Positions 38,948 to 48,960 of a DNA stretch of 64,000 bases are shown here, piece by piece. Below the pieces are notes generated by a model that was not told where the DNA came from, did no database searches, and saw nothing but the letters and a program-made list of their open reading frames with translations. Source of the DNA: Colwellia sp. PAMC 20917 (GTDB lineage Bacteria > Pseudomonadota > Gammaproteobacteria > Enterobacterales > Alteromonadaceae); NCBI RefSeq assembly GCF_001767295.1, contig NZ_CP014944.1, forward strand, positions 992,001 to 1,056,000, read 5' to 3'. The position numbers and the translations under genes are program-made. Every line of letters begins with the position of its first letter. Position 1 is the first letter of the stretch.

Positions 38948-39928
38948 TCACGACTTAGTCGACTGTGCTTTTTTGCTGGCAACTTTATCTTTTCGTCGCT
39001 GTTCGATAACATCTTGAACATTGCCACCAATATGCTTTTCACCTCGTTGGTTCGCTAAATTTATTTGACGCTCACGCTCAGCGAAACCACTGCGCTGTTC
39101 GTCGGTATACTTGTCATAACAACGATGACAACTCACACCTTTAACATAGTGTTCGCTTTGCATTTCTTCGCTTGTTATCGGGTAGCGACAAGCAAAACAT
39201 TGGTCGTACTGCCCTTGCTCTAAACCATGTCCAACGGCAACACGGCCATCAAAAACAAAACATTCGCCTTCCCACATTGAATTATCTTGTTCAACTTCTT
39301 CTAAATATTTAAGCACACCTCCCTCAAGATGATAAACGTCTTCGAAGCCTTGCTCTTTCAAGTAAGCTGTTGATTTTTCACAACGAATACCACCCGTACA
39401 ATACATAGCCACTTTTTTGTGTTTATTTTTATCTAAATGTTGGGCAACATATTCTGGAAATTCACGGAACGTTTCAGTCTTAGGGTTAACGGCGTTTTTA
39501 AAGGTCCCAATTTCAATTTCATAATCGTTACGCGTATCAATCAATAAAACTTCTGGATCTGAAATAAGCGCATTCCAGTCTTTTGGTTTCACATAAGTAC
39601 CAACAGTTAATAATGGGTCAATGCCTTCAACACCCATAGTAACAATTTCTTTTTTTAATTTGACTTTGCTACGTTGAAAAGGGTTTTCATCAGCATATGA
39701 ATATTTATGAGAAACATTAATTAAACGTTCATCCGTCTCTAAATGAGCTAAAAGCAGATCGATACTGGCTTTTGTACCGGCAACCGTACCGTTAATACCT
39801 TCGTTAGCGAGTAATAACGTACCTTTGATGTCGTTTTCTAACATAACGCTTAATAAAGGTGATTTAAGTTGTTCGAAGTTTTCTAAGCGCACAAATTTAT
39901 AAAGTGCACAGACAGTAATATTTTGCAT
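38948..39928 (-). CDS. trhO: tRNA uridine(34) hydroxylase (rhodanese family)
   Basis: 326 residues from the ATG at 39928; this start ([12 protein letters not shown]) fits the family better than the in-frame ATG at 39943. TrhO (YceA) makes 5-hydroxyuridine at the tRNA wobble position. It has an N-terminal domain with [10 protein letters not shown], a rhodanese domain with the active-site Cys in [12 protein letters not shown] (about residue 177), and a C-terminal four-cysteine cluster (CFACRYP, CHRCYDK). Single-gene unit converging on metK. Confidence 0.92.
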   Translation of the reverse strand: MQNITVCALYKFVRLENFEQLKSPLLSVMLENDIKGTLLLANEGINGTVAGTKASIDLLLAHLETDERLINVSHKYSYADENPFQRSKVKLKKEIVTMGVEGIDPLLTVGTYVKPKDWNALISDPEVLLIDTRNDYEIEIGTFKNAVNPKTETFREFPEYVAQHLDKNKHKKVAMYCTGGIRCEKSTAYLKEQGFEDVYHLEGGVLKYLEEVEQDNSMWEGECFVFDGRVAVGHGLEQGQYDQCFACRYPITSEEMQSEHYVKGVSCHRCYDKYTDEQRSGFAERERQINLANQRGEKHIGGNVQDVIEQRRKDKVASKKAQSTKS

Positions 39929-39943
39929 AGTAATAATACCCAT

Positions 39944-40469
39944 TGAGCCAGCCAGAACGTAAATCCGGAGCTGTAGATTAATATAAAACCAACACCTGCT
40001 ACTGGCAGTGTTAGTCGAAAGATGCGCATTCTATCAAAAGTGCTTATTTAGATAAAGTACCTCGTCGCTCCCCTTAATTATAAAGTTGTTATCTATGGTA
40101 TTATTTAGAGGATTTAATCCTAAAACAAGGACTTAACACCACAGTGAAAAATCTTTCAAAAGGCAAAGTAATATCAATAAAAACTCGTTAACTCGGTGAG
40201 ACTTTTAGTTTTTCGCGCAGCCTTGGAATAATCATATGAACGACTCGCACTAAAGTACCGCGTTTTCTCGACGATACTGATAAATTGGCTAAAAAATATA
40301 TGATTACATCAGATGATAGTTAATTCGGTCTGAAAATGTATTTAAACATTGAAAACGCCCTTATGATTTTTTAAATAGCCGTTTTTACGCTATTTTATAA
40401 AATCATAATTGAAATATGGGCAAGTCGCCCTTATATTTCTTGATAAGATAATAAAAAATATTAATAAAA
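39944..40469. other. intergenic, with an imperfect inverted repeat
   Basis: 526 bp between divergent trhO and rsmE. No gene is supported. The repeat TATGATTTTTTAAATAGC (40362-40379) / GCTATTTTATAAAATCATA (40389-40407) could form a hairpin, and GCCCTTAT occurs on both sides of it (about 40357 and 40427). Confidence 0.5.
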
Positions 40470-41231
40470 ATGAGCAATCCTAGAATTTTTCAGCAACAAT
40501 CATTTTCTGTTGGCGACACTATCACCTTAAGTGAAGATGCCTTTGGCCATACCATAAGAGTTCTGCGTTTAAAAAGTGGTGATGATTTAACCCTTTTTAA
40601 TGGCGAATTAAACCAAGGTGTACTTGGCGATTATCAAGCTGAAATAACCGATGTTAGTAAAAAAAATGCCCAAGTCGTTATAAAGTCATTCAACGAAAAA
40701 AATGTTGAATCACCATTAAATATTCATTTAGGACAAGGTATTTCACGTGGCGACCGAATGGACTTTACCTTACAAAAATCGGTTGAGCTGGGTGTTAACA
40801 CCATTACCCCGCTATTTACCGAACGTTGCGGAGTAAAGCTAACCGGAGATCGCTTACAGAAAAAAATAGACCAATGGCAAAAAATAGTGGTCAGTGCTTG
40901 TGAACAAAGTGGCCGTTGTTCGGTCCCTATTGTTATGCCTGCTGTTTATTTAGATGAATGGCTGACTCAACAAACTGGTTCATTAAAACTAAATTTACAC
41001 CCAAAAGCGCAATACTCAATAATGAATTTGCCTGAAAAAAATATCAGTGACTCAAATCAGCGAGTGCGTTTACTTATTGGTCCAGAAGGCGGTTTAAGTG
41101 ATGATGAAATTAAACGAGCCAATCAAGCCTCTTTTGTTGATGTTTTATTAGGGCCAAGAATATTAAGAACAGAAACGGCAGCATTAACGGCAATTACCGC
41201 ATTGCAATGCCGCTTTGGCGATATTAATTAG
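40470..41231 (+). CDS. rsmE: 16S rRNA m3U1498 methyltransferase
   Basis: 253 residues, SPOUT superfamily. The knot region is LLIGPEGGLSDDEI and LGPRILRTETAALTAI, and the N-terminus has a PUA-like domain. It methylates U1498 in the 30S subunit. First of the rsmE-gshB-yqgE-ruvX group. No clear ribosome-binding site is seen before the ATG. Confidence 0.95.
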   Translation: MSNPRIFQQQSFSVGDTITLSEDAFGHTIRVLRLKSGDDLTLFNGELNQGVLGDYQAEITDVSKKNAQVVIKSFNEKNVESPLNIHLGQGISRGDRMDFTLQKSVELGVNTITPLFTERCGVKLTGDRLQKKIDQWQKIVVSACEQSGRCSVPIVMPAVYLDEWLTQQTGSLKLNLHPKAQYSIMNLPEKNISDSNQRVRLLIGPEGGLSDDEIKRANQASFVDVLLGPRILRTETAALTAITALQCRFGDIN

Positions 41232-41255
41232 TAACGAACACATTAGGAAATAAAG

Positions 41256-42212
41256 ATGACAATTAAACTTGGCGTAGTAATGGACCCTATTTCACAGGTC
41301 AATGTAAAGAAAGATTCATCTATGGCGATGATGTTCGAAGCTCAAAAGCGCGGTTACGAAATTTATTACATGGAAATGAAAGATTTATACCTTGACCAAG
41401 GACAATGCCGTGCCACAGCACAAAAATTGAAGGTTTTTGACGATCCTCAACATTGGTATGAACTAGACGAAGTAAACGACATAGCTGTTTCAGAACTTGA
41501 CGCGGTTTTAATGCGTAAAGATCCTCCTTTTGATACCGAATTTATCTACGCAACCTACATGCTTGAGCGAGCAGAAGTTGAAGGCACATTAATTGTAAAC
41601 AAACCACAAAGCTTACGTGACTGTAACGAAAAACTTTTCACCGCTTGGTTTGCAGAGTTGACACCACGTACCTTAGTGACACGTAACAATGATAAAATTC
41701 GTGAATTTCATCAAAAAGAAAAAGACATTATTATCAAGCCACTTGATGGCATGGGCGGTGCGTCAATTTTTCGTATAAAAGAAAATGATGCTAATGTTGG
41801 TGTTATATTAGAAACACTCACCAACCACGGCAATCAGTACGCCATGGTGCAAGAATTTATGCCTGAAATTAAAGATGGTGATAAACGTATTCTTATTGTT
41901 AATGGTGAACCTATGCCTTATTGCCTTGCACGTATCCCTGCACAAGGTGAAACGCGTGGTAATCTAGCTGCCGGTGGCCGTGGTGAAGCAAGACCCCTTA
42001 GTGCTACCGATAGGTTAATTGCTGAAACTATTGCACCAGAATTGAAGAAACGTGGTCTATACTTTGTTGGGTTAGATGTTATTGGTGACAAAGTTACCGA
42101 AATTAACGTTACCAGTCCCACCTGTATCCGAGAAATTGAAGCTGCATATCCTATTAATATCAGTGGAAAATTAATGGATGCAATAGAAGAAAATATTCGT
42201 CCTAGAGTATAA
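41256..42212 (+). CDS. gshB: glutathione synthetase
   Basis: 318 residues, ATP-grasp enzyme joining gamma-glutamylcysteine and glycine. N-terminal KLGVVMDPISQVNVKKDSS, the KPLDGMGGASIFR loop, and the RNLAAGGRGEAR-type segment (here GNLAAGGRGEARPLSATD) are diagnostic. GGAAA precedes the ATG; 24 bp after rsmE. Confidence 0.96.
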   Translation: MTIKLGVVMDPISQVNVKKDSSMAMMFEAQKRGYEIYYMEMKDLYLDQGQCRATAQKLKVFDDPQHWYELDEVNDIAVSELDAVLMRKDPPFDTEFIYATYMLERAEVEGTLIVNKPQSLRDCNEKLFTAWFAELTPRTLVTRNNDKIREFHQKEKDIIIKPLDGMGGASIFRIKENDANVGVILETLTNHGNQYAMVQEFMPEIKDGDKRILIVNGEPMPYCLARIPAQGETRGNLAAGGRGEARPLSATDRLIAETIAPELKKRGLYFVGLDVIGDKVTEINVTSPTCIREIEAAYPINISGKLMDAIEENIRPRV

Positions 42213-42352
42213 ACATTTTAGTTATATTTTTTACCATTTAAAGTTATGAGTCTCTACTAGCGGTGATCCTTTGAAATAAACGATCACCATACCTCTATAA
42301 AAACAATGATACATAGAGTTTTTTTAAAACTTAAAGTGTAAAAGGTGATGGT

Positions 42353-42907
42353 ATGGAAAGCTTAGAAAATCAACTATTAATTGCAATGCCTGCATTAGAC
42401 GATGCCTATTTTAATAAAACCGTAACTTATATTTGTGAGCACAATGAAGAAGGCGCTATGGGTCTTATTATTAACTTACCCGTTAACGTCACTTTAAACG
42501 AATTGCTCATCCAGATAGATGCTAAAAAAGAACAAGCACCTGAGTTAGGTCAACAAGTGCTAACCGGAGGTCCTGTTTCTCAAGACCGAGGTTTTGTTCT
42601 ACATAGCCCACAAGATTGCTGGAAACAATCATTATCGCTAAGTAAAGAGGTCATGATCACCACCTCTAAAGATATTTTAATGGCGTTAGGGACAGAAGGT
42701 GCGCCTGAAAAATATATGGTTACCTTAGGTTATGCTGGTTGGGGGCCTGGTCAATTAGAAGAAGAAATAAAAACTAACGCCTGGCTTTTAACCCCTGCTG
42801 ATGGTGATATTGTTTTTAATACACCGATTGAGCAGCGCTGGAAAAAAGCCACAGAAAAACTAGGTATTGATATGGCTCATTTATCTACGGATATTGGCCA
42901 TGCTTAA
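42353..42907 (+). CDS. yqgE: UPF0301 family protein YqgE (AlgH-like)
   Basis: 184 residues. Family features: LLIAMPALDDAYFNKTVTYI at the start and a GYAGWGPGQLEEEI segment near residue 125. AAGGTGAT ribosome-binding site. It lies between gshB and ruvX, the conserved gammaproteobacterial order. Function not firmly known. Confidence 0.94.
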   Translation: MESLENQLLIAMPALDDAYFNKTVTYICEHNEEGAMGLIINLPVNVTLNELLIQIDAKKEQAPELGQQVLTGGPVSQDRGFVLHSPQDCWKQSLSLSKEVMITTSKDILMALGTEGAPEKYMVTLGYAGWGPGQLEEEIKTNAWLLTPADGDIVFNTPIEQRWKKATEKLGIDMAHLSTDIGHA

Positions 42908-42926
42908 CAACATTGAGGAATAATAA

Positions 42927-43361
42927 GTGTCAAAAGATGTCGGCCAACGCACCGTTTTAGGTTTTGATTTTGGTAAAAAATATATTGGCGTTGCTGTTGG
43001 CCAAGAAATGACCGGAAGTGCCTCTCCTTTAGGCTCGATTAGAGCTAAAGAAGGTATTCCTAATGAGATGGAATTAACAAAATTTATTAAAGAATGGCAA
43101 CCTGACTATTTAGTAGTGGGATTACCCTTAAATATGGATGGTAGTGAGCAACAATTAACCCTTGATGCCAAAAAATTTGGTAACCGCTTATCGAATAAAT
43201 TCGCCCTGAAGGTAGAATTTCAAGATGAACGTTTAACCACAGCGGATGCCAAAGAACGTTTATTTGCCGCTGGAGGCTATCGTAATTTAAAAAAGGATAA
43301 TATTGATGCTGAGTCAGCAAGATTAATTATTGAAAGCTATTTTGAAACGCTTTACGACTAG
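42927..43361 (+). CDS. ruvX: Holliday junction resolvase-like protein RuvX/YqgF
   Basis: 144 residues, RNase H-like fold: [13 protein letters not shown] carries the first acidic residue, [13 protein letters not shown] the middle, and DERLTTADA the second. The family is involved in 16S rRNA 5'-end processing. Starts with GTG at 42927, with GAGGA about 8 bp upstream. Last gene of its operon. Confidence 0.94.
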   Translation: MSKDVGQRTVLGFDFGKKYIGVAVGQEMTGSASPLGSIRAKEGIPNEMELTKFIKEWQPDYLVVGLPLNMDGSEQQLTLDAKKFGNRLSNKFALKVEFQDERLTTADAKERLFAAGGYRNLKKDNIDAESARLIIESYFETLYD

Positions 43362-43372
43362 AAAATAGCAAT

Positions 43373-43416
43373 ATAGTCAAACCACATAAAGCTCATGCCT
43401 CAAGTGGTTTGACTAT
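43373..43416. terminator. hairpin between ruvX and pilU
   Basis: ATAGTCAAACCAC (43373-43385) and GTGGTTTGACTAT (43404-43416) are perfect 13-bp arms between convergent genes. No long T-run, so it may terminate weakly or protect the mRNA 3' end. Confidence 0.55.
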
Positions 43417-43480
43417 CTATTGTTACACTGTTCAAGAAACTTAGCTTAACACCTAGCAATGTTTCTTAAGTATCTGTTAA

Positions 43481-44608
43481 CTAAACATCTTTAGGGCCAA
43501 AACCGTCAATGGTCACGCCACTTAATGCACCTGTGCCTCCTTGCTCATTACTGCGCAACTTAATCATCAAGCGTAAATCATTAGGTGAATCAGCATGATG
43601 CAATGCATCAGCATAGTTTATTGAGCCTTTTTGATACAACTCAAACAAAGCACCATCAAAGGTCTGCATGCCAAGTTCTTTAGACTTTTCCATCACTTCT
43701 TTAATACTACCAATATCACCTTTTTTAATAAGTTCAGCGATATAAGGCGAGTTAAGTAAGATCTCAATCGCCGCAACACGCCCGTTACCGTCGCAGGTAG
43801 GGATCAGTTGCTGAGCTATAATACCGCGTAAATTTAACGCTAAATCAAACAATAACTTGCCATGTTGATCCGCAGGCACTAAATGCATAATACGGTCAAT
43901 CGCTTGGTTAGCATTATTTGCATGCAAGGTTGCGATACATAAGTGCCCGGTTTCAGCAAAGCTTAACGCATGTTCCATGGTTTCTTGGTTACGGATCTCA
44001 CCAATTAAGATAACATCGGGTGCTTGGCGTAATGAGCTTTTTAAGGCCGCATCGAAACTTTCAGTGTCTAAGCCAACCTCTCGTTGCGTTACCATACAAC
44101 GCGCATGTTCATGAACAAATTCAACAGGGTCTTCAATGGTAAGAATATGGCCACGCGAATTTTTATTACGATAGCCAATCAATGAAGCCATTGATGTTGA
44201 TTTACCCGTACCCGTGCCACCAACAAAAAGTACTAAACCGCGCTTTGACATGACTACATCTTTTAAGATTGGCGGTAAACCGAGTTCGTCAGCATCAGGA
44301 ATTTCTGTGACGATACGTCGGACAACCATACCTGCCATATCGCGTTGCCAAAAGGCTGAAATACGGAAGCGGCCAATGTCGTCAATTGAAATGGCAAAGT
44401 TACATTCTTTTTCTTCAGTAAATTGCTTTTTCTGTTTATCGTTCATTGCGTTATGAACAAGCGCTAACGATTCATCGCTTGTTAAAAGGTGATCATCGAT
44501 TGCTTGTAACTCGCCATTTACTTTGGCGCTTACCGCAAGCTTAGCGGTAACAAACATATCAGAGGCACCTTCTTTTACCATCTTTTGTAATAAGTCATGA
44601 AAATTCAT
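43481..44608 (-). CDS. pilU: type IV pilus retraction ATPase PilU
   Basis: 375 residues, PilT-like secretion ATPase. Walker A GGTGTGKST, Walker B region DVILIGEIRNQETM and His-box ETGHLCIATLHAN are present. The PilT signature AIRNLIRE is replaced by a PilU-type segment (SPYIAELIKKGD). It assists PilT in pilus retraction. It lies downstream of pilT with 442 bp of repetitive DNA between. Confidence 0.93.
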   Translation of the reverse strand: MNFHDLLQKMVKEGASDMFVTAKLAVSAKVNGELQAIDDHLLTSDESLALVHNAMNDKQKKQFTEEKECNFAISIDDIGRFRISAFWQRDMAGMVVRRIVTEIPDADELGLPPILKDVVMSKRGLVLFVGGTGTGKSTSMASLIGYRNKNSRGHILTIEDPVEFVHEHARCMVTQREVGLDTESFDAALKSSLRQAPDVILIGEIRNQETMEHALSFAETGHLCIATLHANNANQAIDRIMHLVPADQHGKLLFDLALNLRGIIAQQLIPTCDGNGRVAAIEILLNSPYIAELIKKGDIGSIKEVMEKSKELGMQTFDGALFELYQKGSINYADALHHADSPNDLRLMIKLRSNEQGGTGALSGVTIDGFGPKDV

Positions 44609-44640
44609 TGATTTTTCTCTTATCTTTTAAACCGTAATGT

Positions 44641-45050
44641 GAAGTAATAGACACCTAGGGTTTGAGCTGGCTTTAGAAGCCTCTAAATTGATTTTTATCA
44701 ACCGCTTTTTCCATCGCATCTTGCTTAGTTATCAAGCCTCTATTCACTAGACCTTGAAGACAATAGACACCCATGGTTTGAGCTGGCTTTAGAAACCTCT
44801 AAATTAGAAACCTCTAAATTGATTTTTATCAACCGCTTTTTCCATCGCATCTTGCTTAGTTATCAAGCCTCTATTCACTAGACCTTGTAAGCAATAGACA
44901 CCCATGGTTTGAGCTGGCTTTAGAAACCTCTAAATTAGAAACCTCTAAACTGATTTTTATCAACCGCTTTTTCCATCGCATCTTGCTTAGTTATTAAGCC
45001 TCTATTTACTAGACCTTGTAGACAATAGACATCCATGGTTTGAGCTGGCT
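44641..45050 (-). repeat. three decayed tandem copies of the pilT 3' end
   Basis: The last roughly 115 bp of pilT (coding from about CLQGLVNRGL to NQFRGF) recur three times after its stop codon. The shared block GATTTTTATCAACCGC begins at 44690, 44821, 44952 and, within pilT itself, 45068: periods of 131, 131 and 116 bp. The 131-bp units hold an extra 15-bp repeat of the terminal FRGF codons. Copies carry stop codons and a changed upstream part (MGVYCLQGL instead of MDQCLQGL). Confidence 0.9.
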
Positions 45051-46094
45051 TTAGAAACCTCTAAATTGATTTTTATCAACCGCTTTTTCCATCGCATCTT
45101 GCTTAGTTATTAAGCCTCTATTCACTAGACCTTGTAAGCACTGATCCATGGTTTGCATGCCATGAGACATACCAGTTTGAATGGCACTGTACATCTGCGC
45201 TATTTTGTCTTCACGAATTAAATTTCTTATAGCAGGAACACCTAACATTATCTCATGAGCGGCAACACGACCCCCACCCACTTTTTTAATCAAGGTTTGT
45301 GAAATAACCGCACGAAGTGATTCTGACAACATTGAACGCACCATAGATTTCTCTTCACCGGGGAAAACATCAATGATACGGTCGATGGTTTTTGGTGCAG
45401 AGGTTGTATGTAAAGTACCAAAAACTAAGTGACCGGTTTCTGCCGCTGTCATCGCTAAACGAATAGTTTCTAAGTCGCGCATTTCGCCAACAAGAATAAC
45501 ATCAGGGTCTTCACGTAAAGCACTGCGCAGAGCAGCTTCAAAACTTAGTGTATCGCGATGGACCTCACGTTGGTTTATTAAACATTTTTTGTTTTCGTGA
45601 ACAAACTCAATAGGATCTTCAATGGTAAGAATATGATCGTGTTTGTTGTTATTAATATAATCGACCATAGCCGCTAAAGTGGTTGATTTACCTGAGCCTG
45701 TTGGACCCGTCACTAAAACTAAGCCTCGAGGTATATCAGAAATTTCACGAAAGATATCAGGACAGCCTAAATCATCTAAGGACAATATCTTGCTTGGAAT
45801 AGTACGAAATACTGCTGCAGGGCCACGATTTTGATTAAAAGCATTGACACGAAAACGTGCTAAATTTGGCACTTCAAAAGAGAAATCGACTTCTAAATTT
45901 TCTTCATACTCTTTCCGTTGACGATCATTCATAATATCATAGACCAGAGCATTAACATCTTTCTCGTCAAATGCTGGGATATTGAGTTTACGTACGTCAC
46001 CGTCAACACGAATTGAAGGCGGAGTGCCTGCAGATAAATGTAGATCAGATGCATTATTTTCCACACTAAAGGCAAGTAATTCGGTAATATCCAT
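45051..46094 (-). CDS. pilT: type IV pilus twitching motility ATPase PilT
   Basis: 347 residues. Walker A GPTGSGKSTT, Walker B DVILVGEMRDLET, His-box TGHLVFGTLHT and the retraction signature PAIRNLIREDK are present. It powers pilus retraction. Divergent from yggS, an arrangement common in type IV-piliated gammaproteobacteria. Its 3' end is repeated downstream. Confidence 0.97.
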   Translation of the reverse strand: MDITELLAFSVENNASDLHLSAGTPPSIRVDGDVRKLNIPAFDEKDVNALVYDIMNDRQRKEYEENLEVDFSFEVPNLARFRVNAFNQNRGPAAVFRTIPSKILSLDDLGCPDIFREISDIPRGLVLVTGPTGSGKSTTLAAMVDYINNNKHDHILTIEDPIEFVHENKKCLINQREVHRDTLSFEAALRSALREDPDVILVGEMRDLETIRLAMTAAETGHLVFGTLHTTSAPKTIDRIIDVFPGEEKSMVRSMLSESLRAVISQTLIKKVGGGRVAAHEIMLGVPAIRNLIREDKIAQMYSAIQTGMSHGMQTMDQCLQGLVNRGLITKQDAMEKAVDKNQFRGF

Positions 46095-46162
46095 AAAAAG
46101 ACCTCTTAATAATTATTTTTTATAATATAAAGTAAGTTGAAACTAAATTGACACAAAACAAT

Positions 46163-46843
46163 ATGACACCCATTAAAGATAATCTTGCTAAGATAAATCT
46201 GCAAATTTTTAATGCTTGCGAGCTAGCAAAACGTCCATCTTCACAGGTGACCTTACTCGCGGTAAGTAAAACCAAAACCAGTGCCATGATCGAACAAGCT
46301 TATTTAGCAGGCCAACGAGAATTTGGTGAAAACTATATTCAAGAAGCCGTTGAAAAAATAGCAGAATTACAAAGTTTGTCCGACATTACTTGGCATTTTA
46401 TTGGTCCTATACAGTCAAACAAAACACGATTAATTGCCGATAACTTTGCTTGGGTACATAGTGTTGACCGCATTAAAGTAGCAAAACGCCTTAATGATCA
46501 TAGGTCTAGCCAAGATACTCCCCTCAACGTTTGTTTACAAGTCAATATTAGTGGCGAAGAAAGCAAGTCTGGCATAGCCGTTAAAGATATTAAAGCGTTA
46601 GTTGATTGTATTGAGCATTGCCCACATTTAACCCTGCGCGGCTTAATGGCTATCCCTGAGAAAAATGCCTCTGAAGAAAGTTTTGAAAAAATGAAGCAAC
46701 TTTATACGCAATTAAAAAAAGACCATCCTAGTATGGATACTTTATCGATGGGCATGTCAGGAGACTTGAGTGACGCCATTGTTAAAGGTTCGACTATGGT
46801 CAGAGTTGGCTCAGCCATTTTTGGCGCTAGAGAAGATAAATAG
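46163..46843 (+). CDS. yggS: PLP homeostasis protein YggS
   Basis: 226 residues from the ATG at 46163; a TTG at 46148 is possible. PLP-binding lysine in LLAVSKTK, then FGENYIQEA and WHFIGPIQSNK, and the C-terminal MGMSGDLSDAI...VRVGSAIFGAR. The family controls pyridoxal phosphate balance. First of the yggS-proC-yggT series. Confidence 0.95.
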   Translation: MTPIKDNLAKINLQIFNACELAKRPSSQVTLLAVSKTKTSAMIEQAYLAGQREFGENYIQEAVEKIAELQSLSDITWHFIGPIQSNKTRLIADNFAWVHSVDRIKVAKRLNDHRSSQDTPLNVCLQVNISGEESKSGIAVKDIKALVDCIEHCPHLTLRGLMAIPEKNASEESFEKMKQLYTQLKKDHPSMDTLSMGMSGDLSDAIVKGSTMVRVGSAIFGAREDK

Positions 46844-46934
46844 TTATATTCGGATACAATCTATTTCACTTTCTTTAAGTATAATTCGTTACAATAGTTA
46901 AAATATTCACATTCTTATTTATCATAGGTATTTC

Positions 46935-47750
46935 ATGACAAAAATTGCTTTTATTGGCGCTGGTAACATGAATGGCGCAATTATTTCTGGCTTAGTAAAC
47001 ACAGGCTTTGCCGCTCAAGATATTATCGTATCAAATCCTTCACCTGAGAAGCGACTGGCTTTACAAGAGCAACTCGGTATTAAAGAAACCGCAGACAATA
47101 TCGTTGCAGCTAATTTTGCAGATTTTATTGTACTTGGTGTTAAACCTCACTTTATTGCTGAGGTTTGCCAAAAAATCAGCCAAGAAATTGATATTAGCAA
47201 CAAGTGCTTTATTTCCGTTGCTGCTGGCTGCACTGTTGCACAAATGCAAAAAGCCTTAGCCAAACCTTGTGGCATTATTCGTACTATGCCCAATACCCCC
47301 TCGCAGATTGGTTTAGGTGTTACTGGTTTATATGCCGACGAAAATGTTAATACTCAACAAAAACAGGTTGCCGAAGAACTAATGAGTTCGGTGGGTATTA
47401 TCAAGTGGTTAGCCACTGAAGATGAAATTGACAATATTATTGCAGTTTCTGGCTCGGCGCCTGCCTATTTCTTTTTGTTTATGGAAGCAATGGAAAAACA
47501 AGCGATAGCGTTAGGTTTTTCAGCAAAAGAAAGCCGTGAATTAGTGCAGCAAACCGCTTTAGGTGCTGCGCAAATGGTGGTTAACAACGATATTCCAATC
47601 AGCGAATTACGTGCTAAGGTCACCTCAAAAGGTGGTACAACCAATGCTGCTATTAATTCTTTTATAGATGATGGTTTGGATAAAATAGTAACAAATGCAA
47701 TGAACAGTGCATTGCATCGCGCTAAAGAAATGGCGCAAAATAACGTTTAA
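46935..47750 (+). CDS. proC: pyrroline-5-carboxylate reductase
   Basis: 271 residues. Last step of proline synthesis. N-terminal NAD(P) site IAFIGAGNMNGAIISGL, RTMPNTPSQIGLG, and the C-terminal signature region VTSKGGTTNAAI. AGGT ribosome-binding site. Between yggS and yggT as in many gammaproteobacteria. Confidence 0.97.
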   Translation: MTKIAFIGAGNMNGAIISGLVNTGFAAQDIIVSNPSPEKRLALQEQLGIKETADNIVAANFADFIVLGVKPHFIAEVCQKISQEIDISNKCFISVAAGCTVAQMQKALAKPCGIIRTMPNTPSQIGLGVTGLYADENVNTQQKQVAEELMSSVGIIKWLATEDEIDNIIAVSGSAPAYFFLFMEAMEKQAIALGFSAKESRELVQQTALGAAQMVVNNDIPISELRAKVTSKGGTTNAAINSFIDDGLDKIVTNAMNSALHRAKEMAQNNV

Positions 47751-47792
47751 TACCGTTTGAATTTTATTAATTATTAAGTTTTGGAGAAGTAG

Positions 47793-48341
47793 ATGGAAGC
47801 CATTAATTATTTGCTGAGCTTTGCCTTTGACGCATTATTAATGTTGTTAGTTTTACGTGTATGGTTACAATTGGTCCGTGCTGATTTTTATAACCCGTTA
47901 AGCCAGTTTATTGTAAAAGTAACCAACCCAGCCGTTATTCCGCTTCGCCGGGTTATACCTGGTTTTGGTGGTATTGATGTATCAACATTGTTATTAGCTT
48001 TTGCCGTAGCAGCGTTAAAGTTTATTCTTATCCCATTACTTAATGGTGGAGATATCAATATTATTTCGGCGCTATACTTAGGTCTTATCTATTTAATTAA
48101 ACAAACGGGTGTATTGCTATTTATGTTAATGCTCGTTATGGCATTAATGAGCTGGGTAGTTCAGGGTTATAACCCTACGCAAGCTATCTTCCAGCAGTTA
48201 ACTGAACCGTTTTTAAAACCGATAAAACGTATTGTACCCAGCATTGGCGGTTTAGACTTATCTATACTTATTGCTTTCTTATTACTAAACGTAATTAATA
48301 TTTTCCTATCTGGCGCCATTCCAGGTTGGGCAATGCTATAA
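47793..48341 (+). CDS. yggT: YggT family membrane protein
   Basis: 182 residues with two YggT repeats: each has hydrophobic helices and a P-x-x-x-P-x-R/K-R segment (NPAVIPLRRVIP and EPFLKPIKRIVP). An inner membrane protein; the family has been linked to ion or osmotic tolerance. GGAG ribosome-binding site. A weak hairpin, ACAGGTTTT / AAAACCTGT (48360-48393), follows. Confidence 0.92.
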   Translation: MEAINYLLSFAFDALLMLLVLRVWLQLVRADFYNPLSQFIVKVTNPAVIPLRRVIPGFGGIDVSTLLLAFAVAALKFILIPLLNGGDINIISALYLGLIYLIKQTGVLLFMLMLVMALMSWVVQGYNPTQAIFQQLTEPFLKPIKRIVPSIGGLDLSILIAFLLLNVINIFLSGAIPGWAML

Positions 48342-48435
48342 TAACGTAGAAACAATAAAACAGGTTTTGTAATAATTTGGCTATAAAACCTGTCTTATTA
48401 AATGTATGGATCATTAAAACAAAAAGGAACACATT

Positions 48436-48876
48436 ATGAAAAATATCTTTCAAACCTGTTTATTTATTATTTTAGTTTCATTGACCCTAGTCAGTAACGT
48501 TTTTGCTGAAAACATGAAAAAATTGGGTTCGATGCAAGTTCATTATATGGCAATAAATGCCACATTTTTAACCCCAAAAGTAGCAAAAGCTTATGATATT
48601 GAACGTAGTCGTTTTAACGGTTTAATTAATATTTCGGTTTTAGACGATACTAAACCGTCAACGCCAGCTAAAGCAGTAACTATTCAAGGAAAAGCTCGAA
48701 ATGATATCGGTCAAATCAAAACCCTTGAATTTGACGAAGTAAAAGAAGGTGATGCTATTTATTATTTAGCACAAGTTAATTACACCAACGAAGAAACCTT
48801 TTACTTTGATATCACCATTAGTGACGGCAAAGAAACCCACCAGCTTAAATTCAAACAGAAATTTTATGTTGATTAA
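48436..48876 (+). CDS. DUF4426 domain protein, exported
   Basis: 146 residues with a Sec signal peptide (cleavage near VFA, about residue 24) and a single beta-rich domain: LGSMQVHYMAINATFLTPKV, RFNGLINISVLD, and a C-terminal HQLKFKQKFYVD. Matches the DUF4426 family found at this locus between yggT and rdgB. Periplasmic; role unknown. AAGGA ribosome-binding site. Confidence 0.85.
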   Translation: MKNIFQTCLFIILVSLTLVSNVFAENMKKLGSMQVHYMAINATFLTPKVAKAYDIERSRFNGLINISVLDDTKPSTPAKAVTIQGKARNDIGQIKTLEFDEVKEGDAIYYLAQVNYTNEETFYFDITISDGKETHQLKFKQKFYVD

Positions 48877-48906
48877 TCACTAATTGCACACAAATAATTA
48901 ATATAT

Positions 48907-48936
48907 AAAATCAGGTTTACCTGATTTTATTTTTTC
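48907..48936 (+). terminator. terminator after the DUF4426 gene
   Basis: AAAATCAGG / CCTGATTTT (48907-48928) is followed by ATTTTTTC. Confidence 0.7.
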
Positions 48937-48960
48937 ATTTCTACACGCTCAAGGTACAAA

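Noticed and set aside
44641-45050. CRISPR-like repetitive array between pilT and pilU
   Set aside because: Units of 116-131 bp are coding-derived copies of the pilT end with no unique spacers.
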